Made by a program: the position numbers and the translations under genes. 64,000 nucleotides of DNA from the NCBI GenBank assembly GCA_023974075.1, contig JAMFTG010000594.1, positions 62,001 through 126,000 of the forward strand, read 5' to 3'. Numbering within the stretch: position 1 is the first letter of the stretch; each line of letters opens with the position of its first letter. Below are positions 33,136-44,309 of the stretch, one piece after another. The DNA is from Chaenocephalus aceratus (lineage: Eukaryota; Chordata; Actinopteri; Perciformes; Channichthyidae). The notes below the pieces were generated by a model. The model ran no database searches, had not been told where the DNA came from, and saw only the letters and a list, made by a program, of their open reading frames with translations.

Positions 33136-36100
33136 CTGTGGGAAAATAAATAAAAGTATTTATTATGTGAAGAAGAGTTACAGTTACATGTATCCACTGC
33201 ACACACACATGTGCCTACCTGGTGGTGCAGGGGGTGGTAGTCTGGGAGGGGGTCCCCTGGGTGGGGGGCCGGGTGGGAGGCCAGGAGGAGGACCAGGGGG
33301 GGGGCCTGGGGGCCGGCCGGGAGGAGGACCAGGAGGCAGGAGGCGAGGCATCGGACCCCTCATTCCTCCAGGGATACCGGGAGGCCTCAGGAAGGGAGGA
33401 GCACCTGGAGAGCACGCATCAAATATTAAAACAAGGAGACAGTTTGATAAAACACTGCGGTCAGTAAAGACGTGTGTTCACGACCCTGCAGGGATTACCG
33501 GGTCTTACTTCAGTATACATGTATTGTCGTGGGACCCCGTGTCAGCGGTGCAGCCCACGTTCCTTAACATCTGGAACCCACTCTAATAATGCAGTGAGTT
33601 TCAGAGCCTGTAATAACCAGCAGCTCCCACTCGGGGCAGCAGAGTCTGCATATGAGGGAGTAGCCAACGCCAGCCAATCAAATCCCGTTTCTGAAAATCT
33701 GACAGCTCAAGCCGTAGCCAATCAAACCGCGTCTAAGCTGGGAGAGATATCCCGCCGTTCATTTCTATATTTCAAAAAAAGTCGGAGGAGAAACTAACTA
33801 TCGCCGTAGCAATCACCCGGTGCTGTATGACCAGACCCTCTTCACCTACCGGGACACAAACCGGAGGAACCAGCATGGAGGGAGGGGGCAGAGACAGTGG
33901 GGGAAACTGGTAGGTCTTCGCCTGTTTGGGGAGTTTATATATTTATATTGCTCGCATAAAATCCCCGGGGTTTTTTGCTTTGTATGTCGGGGGCGGGACA
34001 TTCATGTGATTGGTTGTTGGTCGTGTTGCTTGAATAAAATCCCCAAGCTCCAGACACGCCCAGCTCCAAGATTTCTTTGAAGCTGTAGTGTGGACGCTCC
34101 GTGAGATGTGGGCAGTGCTCGAATTGTTTGATGATGTGCTTTTTTGACGCTGCGGGGAACCAGGAACGAGCAGAACCGACGGAAGTTTTTGTAGCTGCAG
34201 TTTTTGTCTTCCACTCTCCAGAGAAAGGCCTGATGGTCATTGGATCAGCAGAGAGACGACGGACTACCCGGGTTCCACTGGGGTGGATGAGGGGTTTGTG
34301 AAAGTGTTGTATGAATGTGTAATAAAATGCCGGCTGTATTAATTTGATATTGTTTTTTCTATTTCTATTATCTTCTGCTCCTCATTGAAAGCAACCTCGT
34401 GCATAGAAGTGTTACACATAGATAACACCACTGTAATTATTTAACTAATTAAAAGTTGTAAAACATGGAAATGAGTCAGCATTTGATCACGTCCTACTCT
34501 ACGACGTCCAATACCTCAGTAACTACCCACTGGGGAATACACAAACGAGGTTGCTAACAAGTGTCTAAATGAGACGACTAAACGTCATCACACCCAACAT
34601 TAGCCTCCTTTAGCTTAGCGGTGGTGACGTGAAGTCATGTGACCGTGCTGTAGTTCCTTTATAGCCCAACATTAGGTTTTACTTCAGTGATGTTAATATG
34701 TGAAGATTTTCCTGCTGAGCTAAACGTGTAAATATCATAAACATTGAGATTATTTTCAGCTATAATCCAAAACCCTGTTGGCCTTTTGTGGAGGAAACCC
34801 GGGAGATGATGCCTTCAGGGTCGAACACACAGAAATACATCATCCCTGCCCCAGAGTTGAAACTAACCTGGTGGTGGTCCTGGTGGGGGGCCAGACGGGG
34901 GGCCAGGGGGCCTCATGGGAGGGTTTGGGGGGGGACCCATGGGTGGGGGCCCGCTCATCGGAGGGCCCTGCAGGTGTGGAGGTCCCTGCTGTCCCACAGC
35001 TGGAGGGGGGAGTCGAGGATTAGCCATCGGGTGAGGCTGGCTCTCCCCAGGGGGTCCTCGGTCCTCGATGTCCGAACTGTCAGATTCATCCGTGTACTCT
35101 TCCTCTACCTCCTCCTCTTCCTCGTTCTCAGGGATTGACTGACCTGGAGACAGCAAAAATGTATCGTATGTCATCAGAAAATTGTTGTCTCCTATCATGC
35201 TATGTGTAGGCAATAGCACAGATATATACAAATATATAAAAAACATATCTATGAAGTGTTTTGCTCCAAATACCAAACAGATCCCCCATTCTAGCCACGC
35301 CTCATATCCCCTGTTTCACTTCCTGTTACCAAAGTGCTGATTCTGGGTCATGTCTATACACATTTTAAAAAGGGGGCGGAGCTTATGCCTGCTCAGAATT
35401 CTCCCAGCAGAAACTCGGCTAAATGCTGCCGTGATGAAACGCCATATCATGTTCCAAACCACATGAAGGATTCTCTCTGAAACAGTCTGGAGCTCAAAGG
35501 CTTTCTCTCTTGCCGGTTATACCACAAGGTGAGTTCCTTTCTACTTCCTGCTTCTTCACACACATGCTCTCCAGTACAGGTTAGCTCTGAGTGTTAGCCA
35601 TGCTAATGTAAACACCGACCATATTACGCCCAAAACAGTCGGGCATTGTTTCTGATAGAGTTCCCCGACGCACCGGGGACACATCTTTATGTAGAAAAGA
35701 CATCAACAAGTGCACGATAGGTGACCTTGAAAGTGTGCTAGGTTAGTATGTACTGAGGGAAACTGGTGAAATACAGTACCTGCCATCCTCAACATCATGG
35801 CCTGCAGAGGGGTGATGGCCTTCGTCTTCTTCACCAACCTCTTCTTCTTCTTCTTTCCGTCGCGGGGAGCCTCTGGAGGCAAATCAGCGAAACGTACACT
35901 GCGACCTGAAGCAACGAGACGTCAAGATTCATTAGAAGCAGACCGTATACGAGTGCAAGAAACCGAGAGTACGACCAGGACCACGTTAAAACTGCCATTT
36001 TTGATCCTGAAAATGGCAGAGAAATGGCTTTAAATATAAATTATAATTCAAAGGTTTTATCGTCAGGCGCTCATGAGCTGCAGTGTAGAAATGGAAATGC

Positions 36101-38506
36101 AATTCTTCTGACCTGAGCTCCTCCAACAACGCAACACATATAATACAAAAATAAACAATGCAAGAAGTCGATATCCATGTAAATAGATGATGATATATAC
36201 AAGAATAAAGCCATTCATTTTAATTAACGCCACTTATGCTAATTGTGCAAATTACCCTAACATATGCAGGTTAGCACCCGGCAGTTAAAATGTTCTGGAG
36301 ACATTTCCCGGTTCACTATGCAGACAACCGAGAGAACATGCAACGGAGAAAGAAGGACAGACCATCGATTTCTATTAGTTTGAGAACGTAGTAGTAGTAG
36401 TAGTATAAGTAGTAGTAGTAGTTGTATAAGTAGTAGTAGTAGTAGTATTAATAGTTGTATGAGTGGTAGTATAAGTTGGAGTAGTGGCAGCATGTGAAGG
36501 ACACTCCTTAGGAGCTAGCTCTGTATGTGATGCTCCTTCCACCTGCAGAGCACCACAGACACCTGGGTCCCGAGGCTCAGACACCTGGGTCCTGAGGCTC
36601 AGACACCTGGGCCCTGAGGCTCAGACACCTGGGTCCTGAGGCTCAGACACCTGGGTCCTGAGGCTCAGACACCTGGGTCCTGAGGCTCAGACACCTGGGT
36701 CCTGAGGCTCAGACACCTGGGCCCTGAGGCTCAGACACCTGGGTCCTGAGGCTCAGACACCTGGGCCCTGAGGCTCAGACACCTGGGTCCTGAGGCTCAA
36801 GCCGGGGACCAGGGAGATCCTTCTAACGGCCCCTCACCTGCATGCCTCTCGGTCCGGTCTCTGTCCTCGTCTCGTTCCCTCTCCTCTTCCGGCCGGTCCA
36901 CGCTCATCCTCATCTCTCCGTCCCTCTCCTCCTCTCGCTCTTCCTCGCTGTCTTCCTCAGAGTCGCTGTCCTCTTCGTCCGCGTCGTCTCGGTCTCTGTC
37001 GCTGCCGCTGTCGCTGTCTCGATCTCTGCCCAGCTCCATCGCCGAGTCCTTCCAAACCCGGAATAGAAGGCTCTGTTTCAATGAGAGGAAACGGATATAC
37101 AACAACGCAGCGCAACAGAACAACACATAACACTCAAAGCCAAATGCCGTCATTAAACACAGGACTGAAAGGTAACCGATGTATAATAATCTATATATCA
37201 TACATTTAAAAAAAAAATCTAAAGTAAGAATCAGTTAAAATAAATAAAAATAATGAGGGTTTTTGTGTTTTTGCCACGTTTAAAATCGAACAAACAAATC
37301 AAATAATAAATAAAACAAATAATGTTTTTTTAGCTCCGTTTGAATGAAGAACGGAGCTGAGTTAGAGGAAGCTTTAACTAAAATAAAACAATACAACCCG
37401 TATGGGCGACTGTGTGTGTCTTTCAACCAGAAGGTTGCTGGTTCGATCCCAGCCCGTGCAGCCAACATGTCGATGTGTCCTTGGGCGAGATGCTGAACCC
37501 GGGGTTGCTCCCGATGGCCAACGGTGTGTGTGGTGTGAGTGTGAATGTTAGGTCCTAGAGTAAGGTGCTCTGTATGAATGGGTTCATTTTACCTTCCCAG
37601 TAACATAAAAACACTTAAAAACCAAATGTCGTAATTAAACACAGGACTGAAAATATCAAGATATATTTAAAGGGGAAAAAATATATATAATACTTTATAC
37701 AAAAAAAAAAATCAATAATAAAAATACAAACATAATAACAAAAAAATAATCAATAAATAATAAGGTGTCTGTGCCGTAAGCCCGTAAATAAAAATAATAA
37801 TAAATAAATAACAATAATAAATATAAATACAATTATAAATAATAACAAAAACAAAAAAATATTAATAAATAATAATTATAAATAAAAAAGAACGAATAAA
37901 CATAACTAAAAAAATATATATAAATACATATTTAATAAATAATAAGGGTCTTTGTGTAACTTGTGTTTCTTTTTAAAATGTAAACAACTGAAATAATAAT
38001 AAATAAAAATAAATAATGTTTTTTTGCGATTAAAAAAGCAGCAAGTGTTTTGTGTTACCTGTGTCTGTGCCGTAAGCTCTTCGAGAGGGGATGCCGTACA
38101 GGGCCAGCACCTGGGGGGGCGGGGGTCCTGGGGGGGGCCGGGGGCTTCTTCCCCGGAGGTAACCGAGGAACACCCGGTACACCGTCGACAAAATGGGTCC
38201 AGCTGACAGAGCTCCTTTTCTGAGACGTGGAAAGAAACAGAATTCCATTAAAACCACGACGATGAACTCGAGGGCGAGCGGCACCACTAAGACACGTCGT
38301 AACAGTTACGGCCGTCCACACAGCAGCGTTGCAAGCGTCTGCCCGTTCACTTTGAATGGGGTGACGTCGCTTTTCGCCGAACTGCATTGTGGGAAGCAGA
38401 GCGGAGCTTTTCTGGCTTCTGAAGCTTCTGAAGCTTTCGGTGGAAGCGTCAGCCGATCAAATCATACGCCAGTACAAGCTCTAGCCAATCAAACGCTGTG
38501 AGTGTG

Positions 38507-38537
<31 letters not shown>

Positions 38538-38654
38538 TGAGTGGTGTGTGTGTGTGTGTGTGTGTGTGAGAGTGTATGTGTGTGAGTGAGTGAGAGTGTG
38601 TGTTTATGTATGTATGTATGTATGTATGTATGTATGTATGTGTGTTGTGTGTGT

Positions 38655-38693
<39 letters not shown>

Positions 38694-41600
38694 TGTTTGT
38701 GTGTGTGTGTTGTGTGTGGTGTGGTGTGTGTGTGTGTGTGGTGTGTGTGTGTGTGTGTGCGCTAGCTTCCAGAGCAAGTGGTGCTGCTCTTTATGAATGG
38801 ATGAATGACTCGTAGTTCGTTAAAGTGCTTTGGGAGATTTATAAGTACAGGACTAGAGATGTCCCGATCTGATCACGTGATCGGGGATCGGAGGCGATCA
38901 CGTGATTTTCAAAAAATCGGGGATCGGGATTTCTAAAAAATCTTTATATAAAATATTTTTATTATTTTTATTTAATGTTACAAAACAAAAACATGTTCCC
39001 GTCACGTTTAAAGTCATCCTGAGGACTTAGTTTGGTTTTAAAATTACACAACATCATGTAGGCTTGTTTTCAGACCTGGTTGCTTATTCCTCTCAAAGCA
39101 ACAGAGTGGGCGCAGTGTCTAATAGCAGCAGCGAGCTAACGAGAGGCTACGCTCAGCTGGTGACTCGGGAGTCGGGACGGAGAAAATGTCAGGAGTTTGG
39201 AAGTATTATAAAATTGAAAGCGAAGGCAGTGTAACAGCCAGATGCAATGTTTGCAAGGCGGAGGTTCCGCGTGGTGGAAAGAACAGAGCTACGTTCAACA
39301 CGACCAATCTAACACGCTACCTGAGAAACCAAACACCAACAACAACACGGCGAGTACACAGCGGCCACTCGGGTAACGGCACTGAAACAACCGACACTTT
39401 CAGAGGCTTTCAAAGGAAAGAGAAACTGCCCCAGAACAGGACAAGGCCACAAAGATAACAGCCAAGATAGCTGAATTCATCGCGTTGGATGACCAGCCGT
39501 TATCGGTTACCTTTGTTTTCTCTTAATGCATCGCATACAGATCGGATCGGGAAAAATCGGTATCGGCCAGATTGTCAAAATCAAATGATCGGAATCGGAT
39601 CGGGAGCAAAAAAAGGTGATCGGGACATCTAGTTCAGACGATTTACATCCACCGTATTCACGATATAGCCTCATGAGATTCATTTGCATATGAACCACGG
39701 GCTGGTAAACGCTGAAGGCCTACCCGAACGGCGCGTTCTTCTGAGGATGGAGGGCGGCTGCGCTCCGGGGAGAGGGATGTCCTGGATGTGGATGTTGGAG
39801 GGAGCGTGCGGCATGTCTGGCAGAGGGATGCTGTCCACCTCCACCGACTCTGCGTTCTGAAACCAAAGCATTCTGGTTAGGGGACATCTTTCCTTCCTAA
39901 CTTTTCTAATGTTCTGTTGCTCGTGTTATAGGACACACAGATTTAACACATATCTGTATATTAGTATTTGGGATTGTTGGAAACGTCATTTCGATCTCTC
40001 CGTCTGTACACACAAGCTGGAAGACTGACATTAAAGTGGACACATGTCCAACAGCTTCTACGTGCTGGGGGACCGTCTTCATGTCTATCACTCAGCGTGG
40101 GGTATTCAACATGTCTGCGTTCCCAATAGGCTGCAGACCGACTATACCCCTTCTGACCGATAGATAACTTCAATTCAAAACCGATGATCAAAATGTACAT
40201 CCTCGTATTTGACTTATTAACTGTCCCCAGTCGTGTTTCTGTCGCCCAACCCTTCGCTGCAAAGCCTCGACTTGACATCAGGCAGAAAACCGACCTTGAC
40301 GGAGTCGAAGTAGAGCGCCAGCTGCCCTCGCTTGGTCTCGTAGTCCAGCTCCACTTCCGCAGCTCCTTGTACGTCTCGGGGTTTTCTCTCTCGTACAGAC
40401 GGACGATGCGCTCGAAGGTCTCGCGGCGCTTCTTCCTCTTGTCCCGCAGAACTTTCTCTCAGCAACGGCTGCTGCACCGGGTTTGAACTCTGTTGGGGGG
40501 TGTGTAACGAGAAACGGCCTTTTAATAATAATAATAAAAACACTTATACAGCGCTTCTCTAAAAAACTCAAAGGCAGAGACACACAAACTGAATAATGAG
40601 TAGTAAAAAGCCTTTGAGACTTGCGTTGAATAAGTTTTCAAAATCAAAGAAGTGTACGGACGTAAATCTAAATCAAGTATTTCATTCAGTACAGCATTAA
40701 ATCCTAGAATGTATTATTTATGAGCCTTAAGTCGGGCTGAGGTCCGGTTTGCCTCGAACATCTTCCGAGTCACATGACATGGTATTTTTACTTCATTTAA
40801 TTTAACCATCCATCGCCGTGACGCCCTCCTCTCATTCAAAGAGAGAGCACTTTGGAAAAGGTGGAGCCAACGAGACGGGAAAGGTGTCCGTTTTGCGTCT
40901 AACTTGAAATCACTTTTGATAGTTGGTTGGGGAAACCCTGAGTGTCCTCCTCCCCAACATGAGAGTAGCATGCTAACAAGGTACCAGCTGTAGCTGTGAG
41001 CATGAACAGGATGTTGTGATGACCTGGAAGAGCATCAGGACGTTTGAGGCAGATGATAGCTCTGTGATGAACATGATGACTCAGCCTCTATGAGAGAGAG
41101 ACATCAGCATGCTCATTTCTGACGTGGAGCTAATCTGAAGGAAACATGAATACTGCTTTCTGTTCCTCCATCTTGAGACTGTGTGACTCCCTCTCTTGAT
41201 ATCAGCATGTGAAGGGACACTGCTCAGGAACTAGTCTCTGGATGTGATGACTCCTTCCCTCTGTAGAGGACACATGGATCCTGAGGCTGAAGCCGGGGAC
41301 AGGGAGCTCTTTCCAACAGGAGGTAAACTGTACGCGCCCGGTATAACACAGAAGCCCCTCCCCCTCACCCATCTCGCCAGCTTCTCCATGTCTTTGATGA
41401 TTTGTCGAGGGTCTTTCATCTTCAGCACCGCCGCTCTCACCATCATCCTCTGCTTCTTTTCTGGAAGGAGAACATGCATTTTTTTAGTTGAAACAAGAGC
41501 ACTTGAGTCCGTCGTGGAACAGATACAAACACACAAGAGCTCATATAGCGGAGTCAAAGCAATCAAACGAGCACAGAGAAAACACACACACACACACCAC

Positions 41601-43039
41601 ACACACACACACAACACTTAAGCACAATGTAAGATAACAAAGAAGACCATGGCAGTGTGAGTGAGAGAGTGTGAGTGTGTGCGTTACCATGTTCCGCAGG
41701 TTCAGCCCACGTCTACGTGTTCCGTTAGAAGTACAGCCCAGTCACATGTTCCGTAGAAGTGCAGCCCACTCGACATGTTCCGCAGAAGTAGCCCACGTCT
41801 ACATGTTCCGCAGAAGTGCACCCACGTCTACGTGTTCCGCAGAAGTGCAGCCCACGTCTACGTGTTCCGTAGAAGTGCAGCCCACGTCTACGTGTTCCGC
41901 AGAGTGCAGCCCACGTCTACGTGTTCCGCAGAGGTGCAGCCCACGTCTACGTGTTCCGTAGAGTGCAGCCCACGCTACGTGTTCCGTAGAAGTGCAAGCC
42001 CACGTCTACGTGTTCCGTAGAAGTGCAGCCCACGTCTACGTGTTCCGTAGAAGTGCACCACGTCTACGTGTTCCGTAGAAGTGCAGCCCACGTCTACGTT
42101 GTTCCGTAGAAGTGCAGCCCACGTCTACGTGTTCCGTGAAGTGCAGCCCACGTCTACGTGTTCCGAGAAGTACAGCCCACGTCTACGTGTCCGTAGAAGT
42201 GCAGCCCACGTCTACATGTTCCGTAGAAGTGCAGCCCACGTCTACATGTTCCGTAGAAGTGCAGCCCACGTCTACATGTTCCGTAGAAGTGCAGCCCACG
42301 TCTACATGTTCCGTAGAAGTGCAGCCCACGTCTACATGTTCCGTAGAAGTGCAGCCCACGTCTACATGTTCTGCTAAAGTATGATTACAACCGGCTGCTC
42401 CTCCTCCTCGGCCCTTCCCTTACTGCAACAGGAATCTTTGTGATAATGTTGTACACACCACACTTCCTTCTACTCTGATTAGATTATTATAAATACTGCA
42501 GCTTCGTACTCTCTCCCTGAATGTGGACTTCTGTACATTATAATATACTTTATTTTAAGTTCTATGTGCTTTTTGTAATAGTGTTCTGCATTCTCTCTCT
42601 CTTCTACTTTGCTGTGACAACGTACATTTCTCCTTTGTGGGACGATAGAGGAAATCTGATCCTGATTATTACAAACCCACAAGCAGTGAAAAAGCCAACA
42701 GGCCGAGACAGTTAGGAAATAAAGTTATAATCCCGAATCAATGTCATCGTCGAAGGAACGTTAGCGTAAAGATGAACGAGTAGATTAAAGCGTGTCGATG
42801 TTTTACCTTTTTTAACTCCTTTTCCTGGCCTCCTTTCCTGTGAAGAGGGAAAGCAAGCCGTCATCATTTCGACAACAATAGATATTGACTTTGTGTTTCA
42901 TGATATGTGTTTGCATCGTTGGAGGAGCGTGTGTCTTCGAGCGTAAGATGATGAAACCTGTGGGTCGGTACTTACTGGCCTGGTCGGTGGGATTCATGAA
43001 CTTCCCACTCTTGGTGGAGGAGGTCGAGCGTCGCCCCAT
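32479..43039 (-). CDS. WBP11: WW domain-binding protein 11 (splicing-associated, proline-rich)
   Basis: WBP11 (Npw38BP/SNP70) is a nuclear protein that binds the WW domain of PQBP1 and works in pre-mRNA splicing. Eleven coding exons, minus strand: 43039-42976, 42837-42807, 41460-41369, 40489-40295, 39856-39724, 38219-38059, 37072-36838, 35905-35780, 35143-34868, 33404-33219, 33135-32479. Order: basic N-terminus MGRRSTSSTKSGKFMNPTDQ, KKQRMMVRAAVLKMKDP, the FNPVQQP region, VDSIPLPDMPHAPSN, acidic/RD-rich exon, SVRFADLP with the KKKKK stretch, TPLQAMMLRMAG, PGPPPGPPPG-type WW ligand repeats, VLSAPPNIVQR, RFVPTALRVRRD, and the C-terminal EAFMREMEGLL. Intron phases agree. Several exons carry one- or two-base frame breaks, mostly in homopolymers. 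Confidence 0.9.
33219..33404 (-). CDS. WBP11: WBP11 coding exon 10, PGPPPG repeats
   Basis: Encodes APPFLRPPGIPGGMRGP and MPRLLPPGPPPGRPP with further PPGPPPG units to LPPPAPPG, the WW-binding and proline-rich core. Acceptor CTCTCCAG, donor CAG|GTAGGC. Confidence 0.88.
33490..34700. other. WBP11 intron with interspersed repeats
   Basis: Part of this intron, around 33640-33770 with TAGCCAATCAAA motifs, resembles 38290-38500 in another intron of the gene, so both hold copies of one unnamed repeat. No exon was recognised. Confidence 0.4.
34868..35143 (-). CDS. WBP11: WBP11 coding exon 9, acidic then proline-rich
   Basis: Intact: QSIPENEEEEEVEEEYTDES, then ANPRLPPPAVGQQGPPHL and repeated GPPP units ending GPPSGPPPGPPPG. 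Donor CAG|GTTAGT. Confidence 0.9.
35780..35905 (-). CDS. WBP11: WBP11 coding exon 8
   Basis: Intact 126-bp exon: SVRFADLPPEAPRDGKKKKK and ITPLQAMMLRMAG. The lysine stretch is a likely nuclear-localisation signal. Confidence 0.92.
36045..36200 (-). repeat. LINE-like 3' tail (minus)
   Basis: ATTCAAAGGTTTTATCGTCA resembles the reverse of the CAATAAAGCTTTTGAATC tail at 43530. A related copy lies at 62050-62180. Confidence 0.45.
36389..36470 (+). repeat. (AGT)n-type microsatellite, imperfect
   Basis: Interrupted GTA/AGT units with TATAAG breaks. Confidence 0.9.
36552..36800 (+). repeat. 22-bp minisatellite in WBP11 intron, about 11 copies
   Basis: Unit CTGAGGCTCAGACACCTGGG plus TC. It lies directly next to the donor of the acidic exon. 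A single-copy relative with the same flanks lies at about 41210-41320 in another WBP11 intron. Confidence 0.95.
36838..37072 (-). CDS. WBP11: WBP11 coding exon 7, acidic and RD-rich
   Basis: Encodes RDRDSDSGSDRDRDDADEED, SEEDSEEEREEERDGEM and a second charged stretch to ERHAG. The acceptor was taken after CATTGAAACAG, which has a better pyrimidine tract than the alternative at 37049. The first ~10 codons are poorly conserved and may be off. Confidence 0.7.
37400..37610 (+). mobile_element. tRNA-derived SINE
   Basis: B box GGTTCGATCCC at 37440-37450, then GTCGATGTGTCCTTGGGCGA, CTGAACCCGGGGTTGCTCCC, and the tail GTGAGTGTGAATGTTAGGTC with TGTATGAATGGGT. This body is common in fish SINEs. A separate tail fragment of the same family is at 38793-38850. 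Confidence 0.7.
38059..38219 (-). CDS. WBP11: WBP11 coding exon 6
   Basis: GVPGVPRLPPGKKPP is in one frame and GPPPGPPPPQVLALYG in the next, so a C-run length change separates them. PPGPPPP-type motifs are WW ligands. Acceptor GTCTCAG, donor CAG|GTAACA. Confidence 0.82.
38506..38760 (+). repeat. (AG)n, (GT)n and (TATG)n microsatellites
   Basis: Consecutive GA, GT, GTAT and GT runs. Cysteine/valine-rich frames over them are artefacts. Confidence 0.95.
38854..39632 (+). mobile_element. Internally deleted hAT element in a WBP11 intron
   Basis: Ends TAGAGATGTCCCGATC and GATCGGGACATCTA are inverted, a well-known hAT-type terminus in fish. The interior, 39186-39458, encodes the N-terminal BED finger of a ZBED-like transposase (MSGVWKYYKIESEG, CNVCKAEVPRGGKNRATFNT, NLTRYLRN), then IAEFIALDDQPLSV. 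The catalytic core has been deleted. Insertion orientation is opposite to WBP11. Confidence 0.8.
39186..39458 (+). pseudogene. BED zinc-finger fragment of hAT transposase
   Basis: 90-codon frame with C-x2-C (CNVC) and the NLTRYLRNQ segment where the paired histidines would be; the second histidine is degenerate (RNQT instead of an RNHH-type ending). The frame ends at a stop 3' of KLPQNRTRPQR. A transposase N-terminus remnant, not a host exon. Confidence 0.7.
39724..39856 (-). CDS. WBP11: WBP11 coding exon 5
   Basis: Open throughout: NAESVEVDSIPLPDMPHAPS, NIHIQDIPLPGAQPPSIL, followed by RRTRRS. The conserved IPLPDMPHAPSN and IPLPGAQPPSIL stretches make this the most diagnostic exon. Confidence 0.92.
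40295..40489 (-). CDS. WBP11: WBP11 coding exon 4 (frame-broken)
   Basis: EFNPVQQP and LLRE in one frame, EKVLRDKRKKRRETFERIV and LYERENPETYKEL in another, then VELDYETKRGQLALYFDSVK in the first again. The breaks are an extra A in TTCAAACCC, and single-base losses near GAGAAAG and AAG(G)TGG. Donor AAG|GTCGGT is a weak match. Confidence 0.8.
41369..41460 (-). CDS. WBP11: WBP11 coding exon 3
   Basis: Encodes KKQRMMVRAAVLKMKDP, QIIKDMEKL and then EM with one base missing (CTGGCGAG where CTGGACGAG is expected). Acceptor CTTCCAG, donor ATGG|GTGAGG. Confidence 0.85.
41581..41614 (+). repeat. (AC)n microsatellite
   Basis: Interrupted AC dinucleotides. Confidence 0.9.
41690..42377 (+). repeat. 30-bp minisatellite in WBP11 intron, about 23 copies
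   Basis: Unit GCCCACGTCTACGTGTTCCG plus TAGAAGTGCA. The last six copies are identical with ACATG in place of ACGTG; earlier ones carry one-base deletions. Because 30 is divisible by three, long frames (PTSTCSVEVQ) appear across it. Confidence 0.95.
42807..42837 (-). CDS. WBP11: WBP11 coding exon 2 (31 bp, frame-broken)
   Basis: Codes RKEARKR and then LKK if one G is restored in a GG run. The reading frame into the next exon also needs one more base, most simply in the following A run. Splice sites TTCACAG and AAG|GTAAAA. Confidence 0.75.
42976..43039 (-). CDS. WBP11: WBP11 first coding exon
   Basis: Contains the start codon (43037-43039) and MGRRSTSSTKSGKFMNPTDQ plus A. The exon itself starts at 43061 with 22 bases of 5' UTR after the acceptor CTCTGCAG. 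Donor A|GTAAGT. Confidence 0.9.
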
Positions 43040-43329
43040 TGTGTCGCTGCGTCTCCTTCACCTGCAGAGAGAAAGCCCACGATGGTGGACGGACGGAGAA
43101 GAAAAAACATTAACGCTGTGCTCATACATGCCAATTAATATTCCAATGACTTCTACATGGACTCTTCTTGCACGATTGCATCTGCTTTGTGGTTCGAAGG
43201 CCAACGATTCACGAGGAAGTCTGAAAACAGGCAGCGTCTCACGCATGTATTTATACTACAATAAGCAGTATTTAATTTTACATTATGTTCTTGTTTATCT
43301 CATTCTATGTCCATGTTATAGAGCCCTGC

Positions 43330-43558
43330 ATTAACTTGGTCCCGGCAACCTTCAGCTTATTATATCTACATGTTCTTCTGACATGTATATCTTTTACTTT
43401 CCCTGCACTATTGCATTTCTACTGATTATATATTCGTATGTCTCATCTGTATTTATGTTGCATTGTTGGAGGAGCCTGGGACTTAAGGTGCTCCTTCCCA
43501 TCACCCAGTAGCTGTGCATATGACAATAAAGCTTTTGAATCTTGAATCTGAAAGTGAC
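43330..43558 (+). repeat. LINE-like 3' tail
   Basis: ATTGTTGGAGGAGCCTGGGA followed by GTGCATATGACAATAAAGC and TTGAATCTTGAATCTGA, a 3' end widespread in fish LINEs. Lies just upstream of the first WBP11 coding exon. Confidence 0.6.
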
Positions 43559-43939
43559 GGTTAGTTACTGTTAGCTAGCAGTAAACCTATGGCGAACACA
43601 CAAGCAAAGTCCCTCTAATTTATATAATTATCTTACATACGATATAGTGAAACGCAGCAGGCGTTTTAAACCAGCTTCCAGACATTATGAAGTCAGGATA
43701 ATGATATCATATCTACATCTTTGCGGGTTCTGCAGCATTAGGAGCTACATGCTAACTGTTAGCTTTGGGCGCGTTGGCATCGATAGCAGAAATAAATACT
43801 TAACCTTTTAATAAAGAAAAAAATCCCGTAAGAGCACAAGCCCCGCACGCGCTGCTCTCAGCGTATCAGAAGTAAATAAAGACACGCGTTGTTTCTGAAA
43901 GAGTATCCAAAGTCTTCTATATGCAGCCGTTAGCCATCC

Positions 43940-43992
43940 GCCATGTTTACTGAGCGAGAGAGAGACCGGAAGTGGGTCATTTGACGTCATCA
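43940..43992 (-). promoter_or_regulatory. WBP11: WBP11 promoter with ETS and CRE sites
   Basis: CCGGAAGT (ETS site) at 43966-43973 and a full CRE palindrome TGACGTCA at 43982-43989, with ATGGCGG (YY1-like) near 43938-43946. This combination is typical of housekeeping promoters. Placed about 0.9 kb upstream of the start codon, implying a non-coding first exon near 43.9 kb. Not experimentally supported here. Confidence 0.5.
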
Positions 43993-44309
43993 AAACTCGT
44001 CACTATGGTAGCGAGTTTTTATCGCTTTTTAATATTATTTCTTCAGGGAATATAGAAAGTATACATTCCTATTTAAAATATAATATATCTAACATTAATT
44101 AAATAATATAAAAATTAAAAGGAGGTTCCTGAGAAGATTTACACGTTTGAGGTACTTTTTTTTTTTATGCTACTCTGTACTTCTACTCCCTACAGTTCAG
44201 AGGTAAATGGTGTACCTCCACTACATGTATTTAATACCTTTAGTTACTTTACAGATGTGGATGAATGATGTGAAATAAATGATACTTTTACTGTCGCTAC
44301 TTTAACTAT

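Noticed and set aside
38590..38815. Cys/Val-rich frames
   Set aside because: Dinucleotide and tetranucleotide microsatellite read-through; the same applies to 57267-57519 and 59590-60022.
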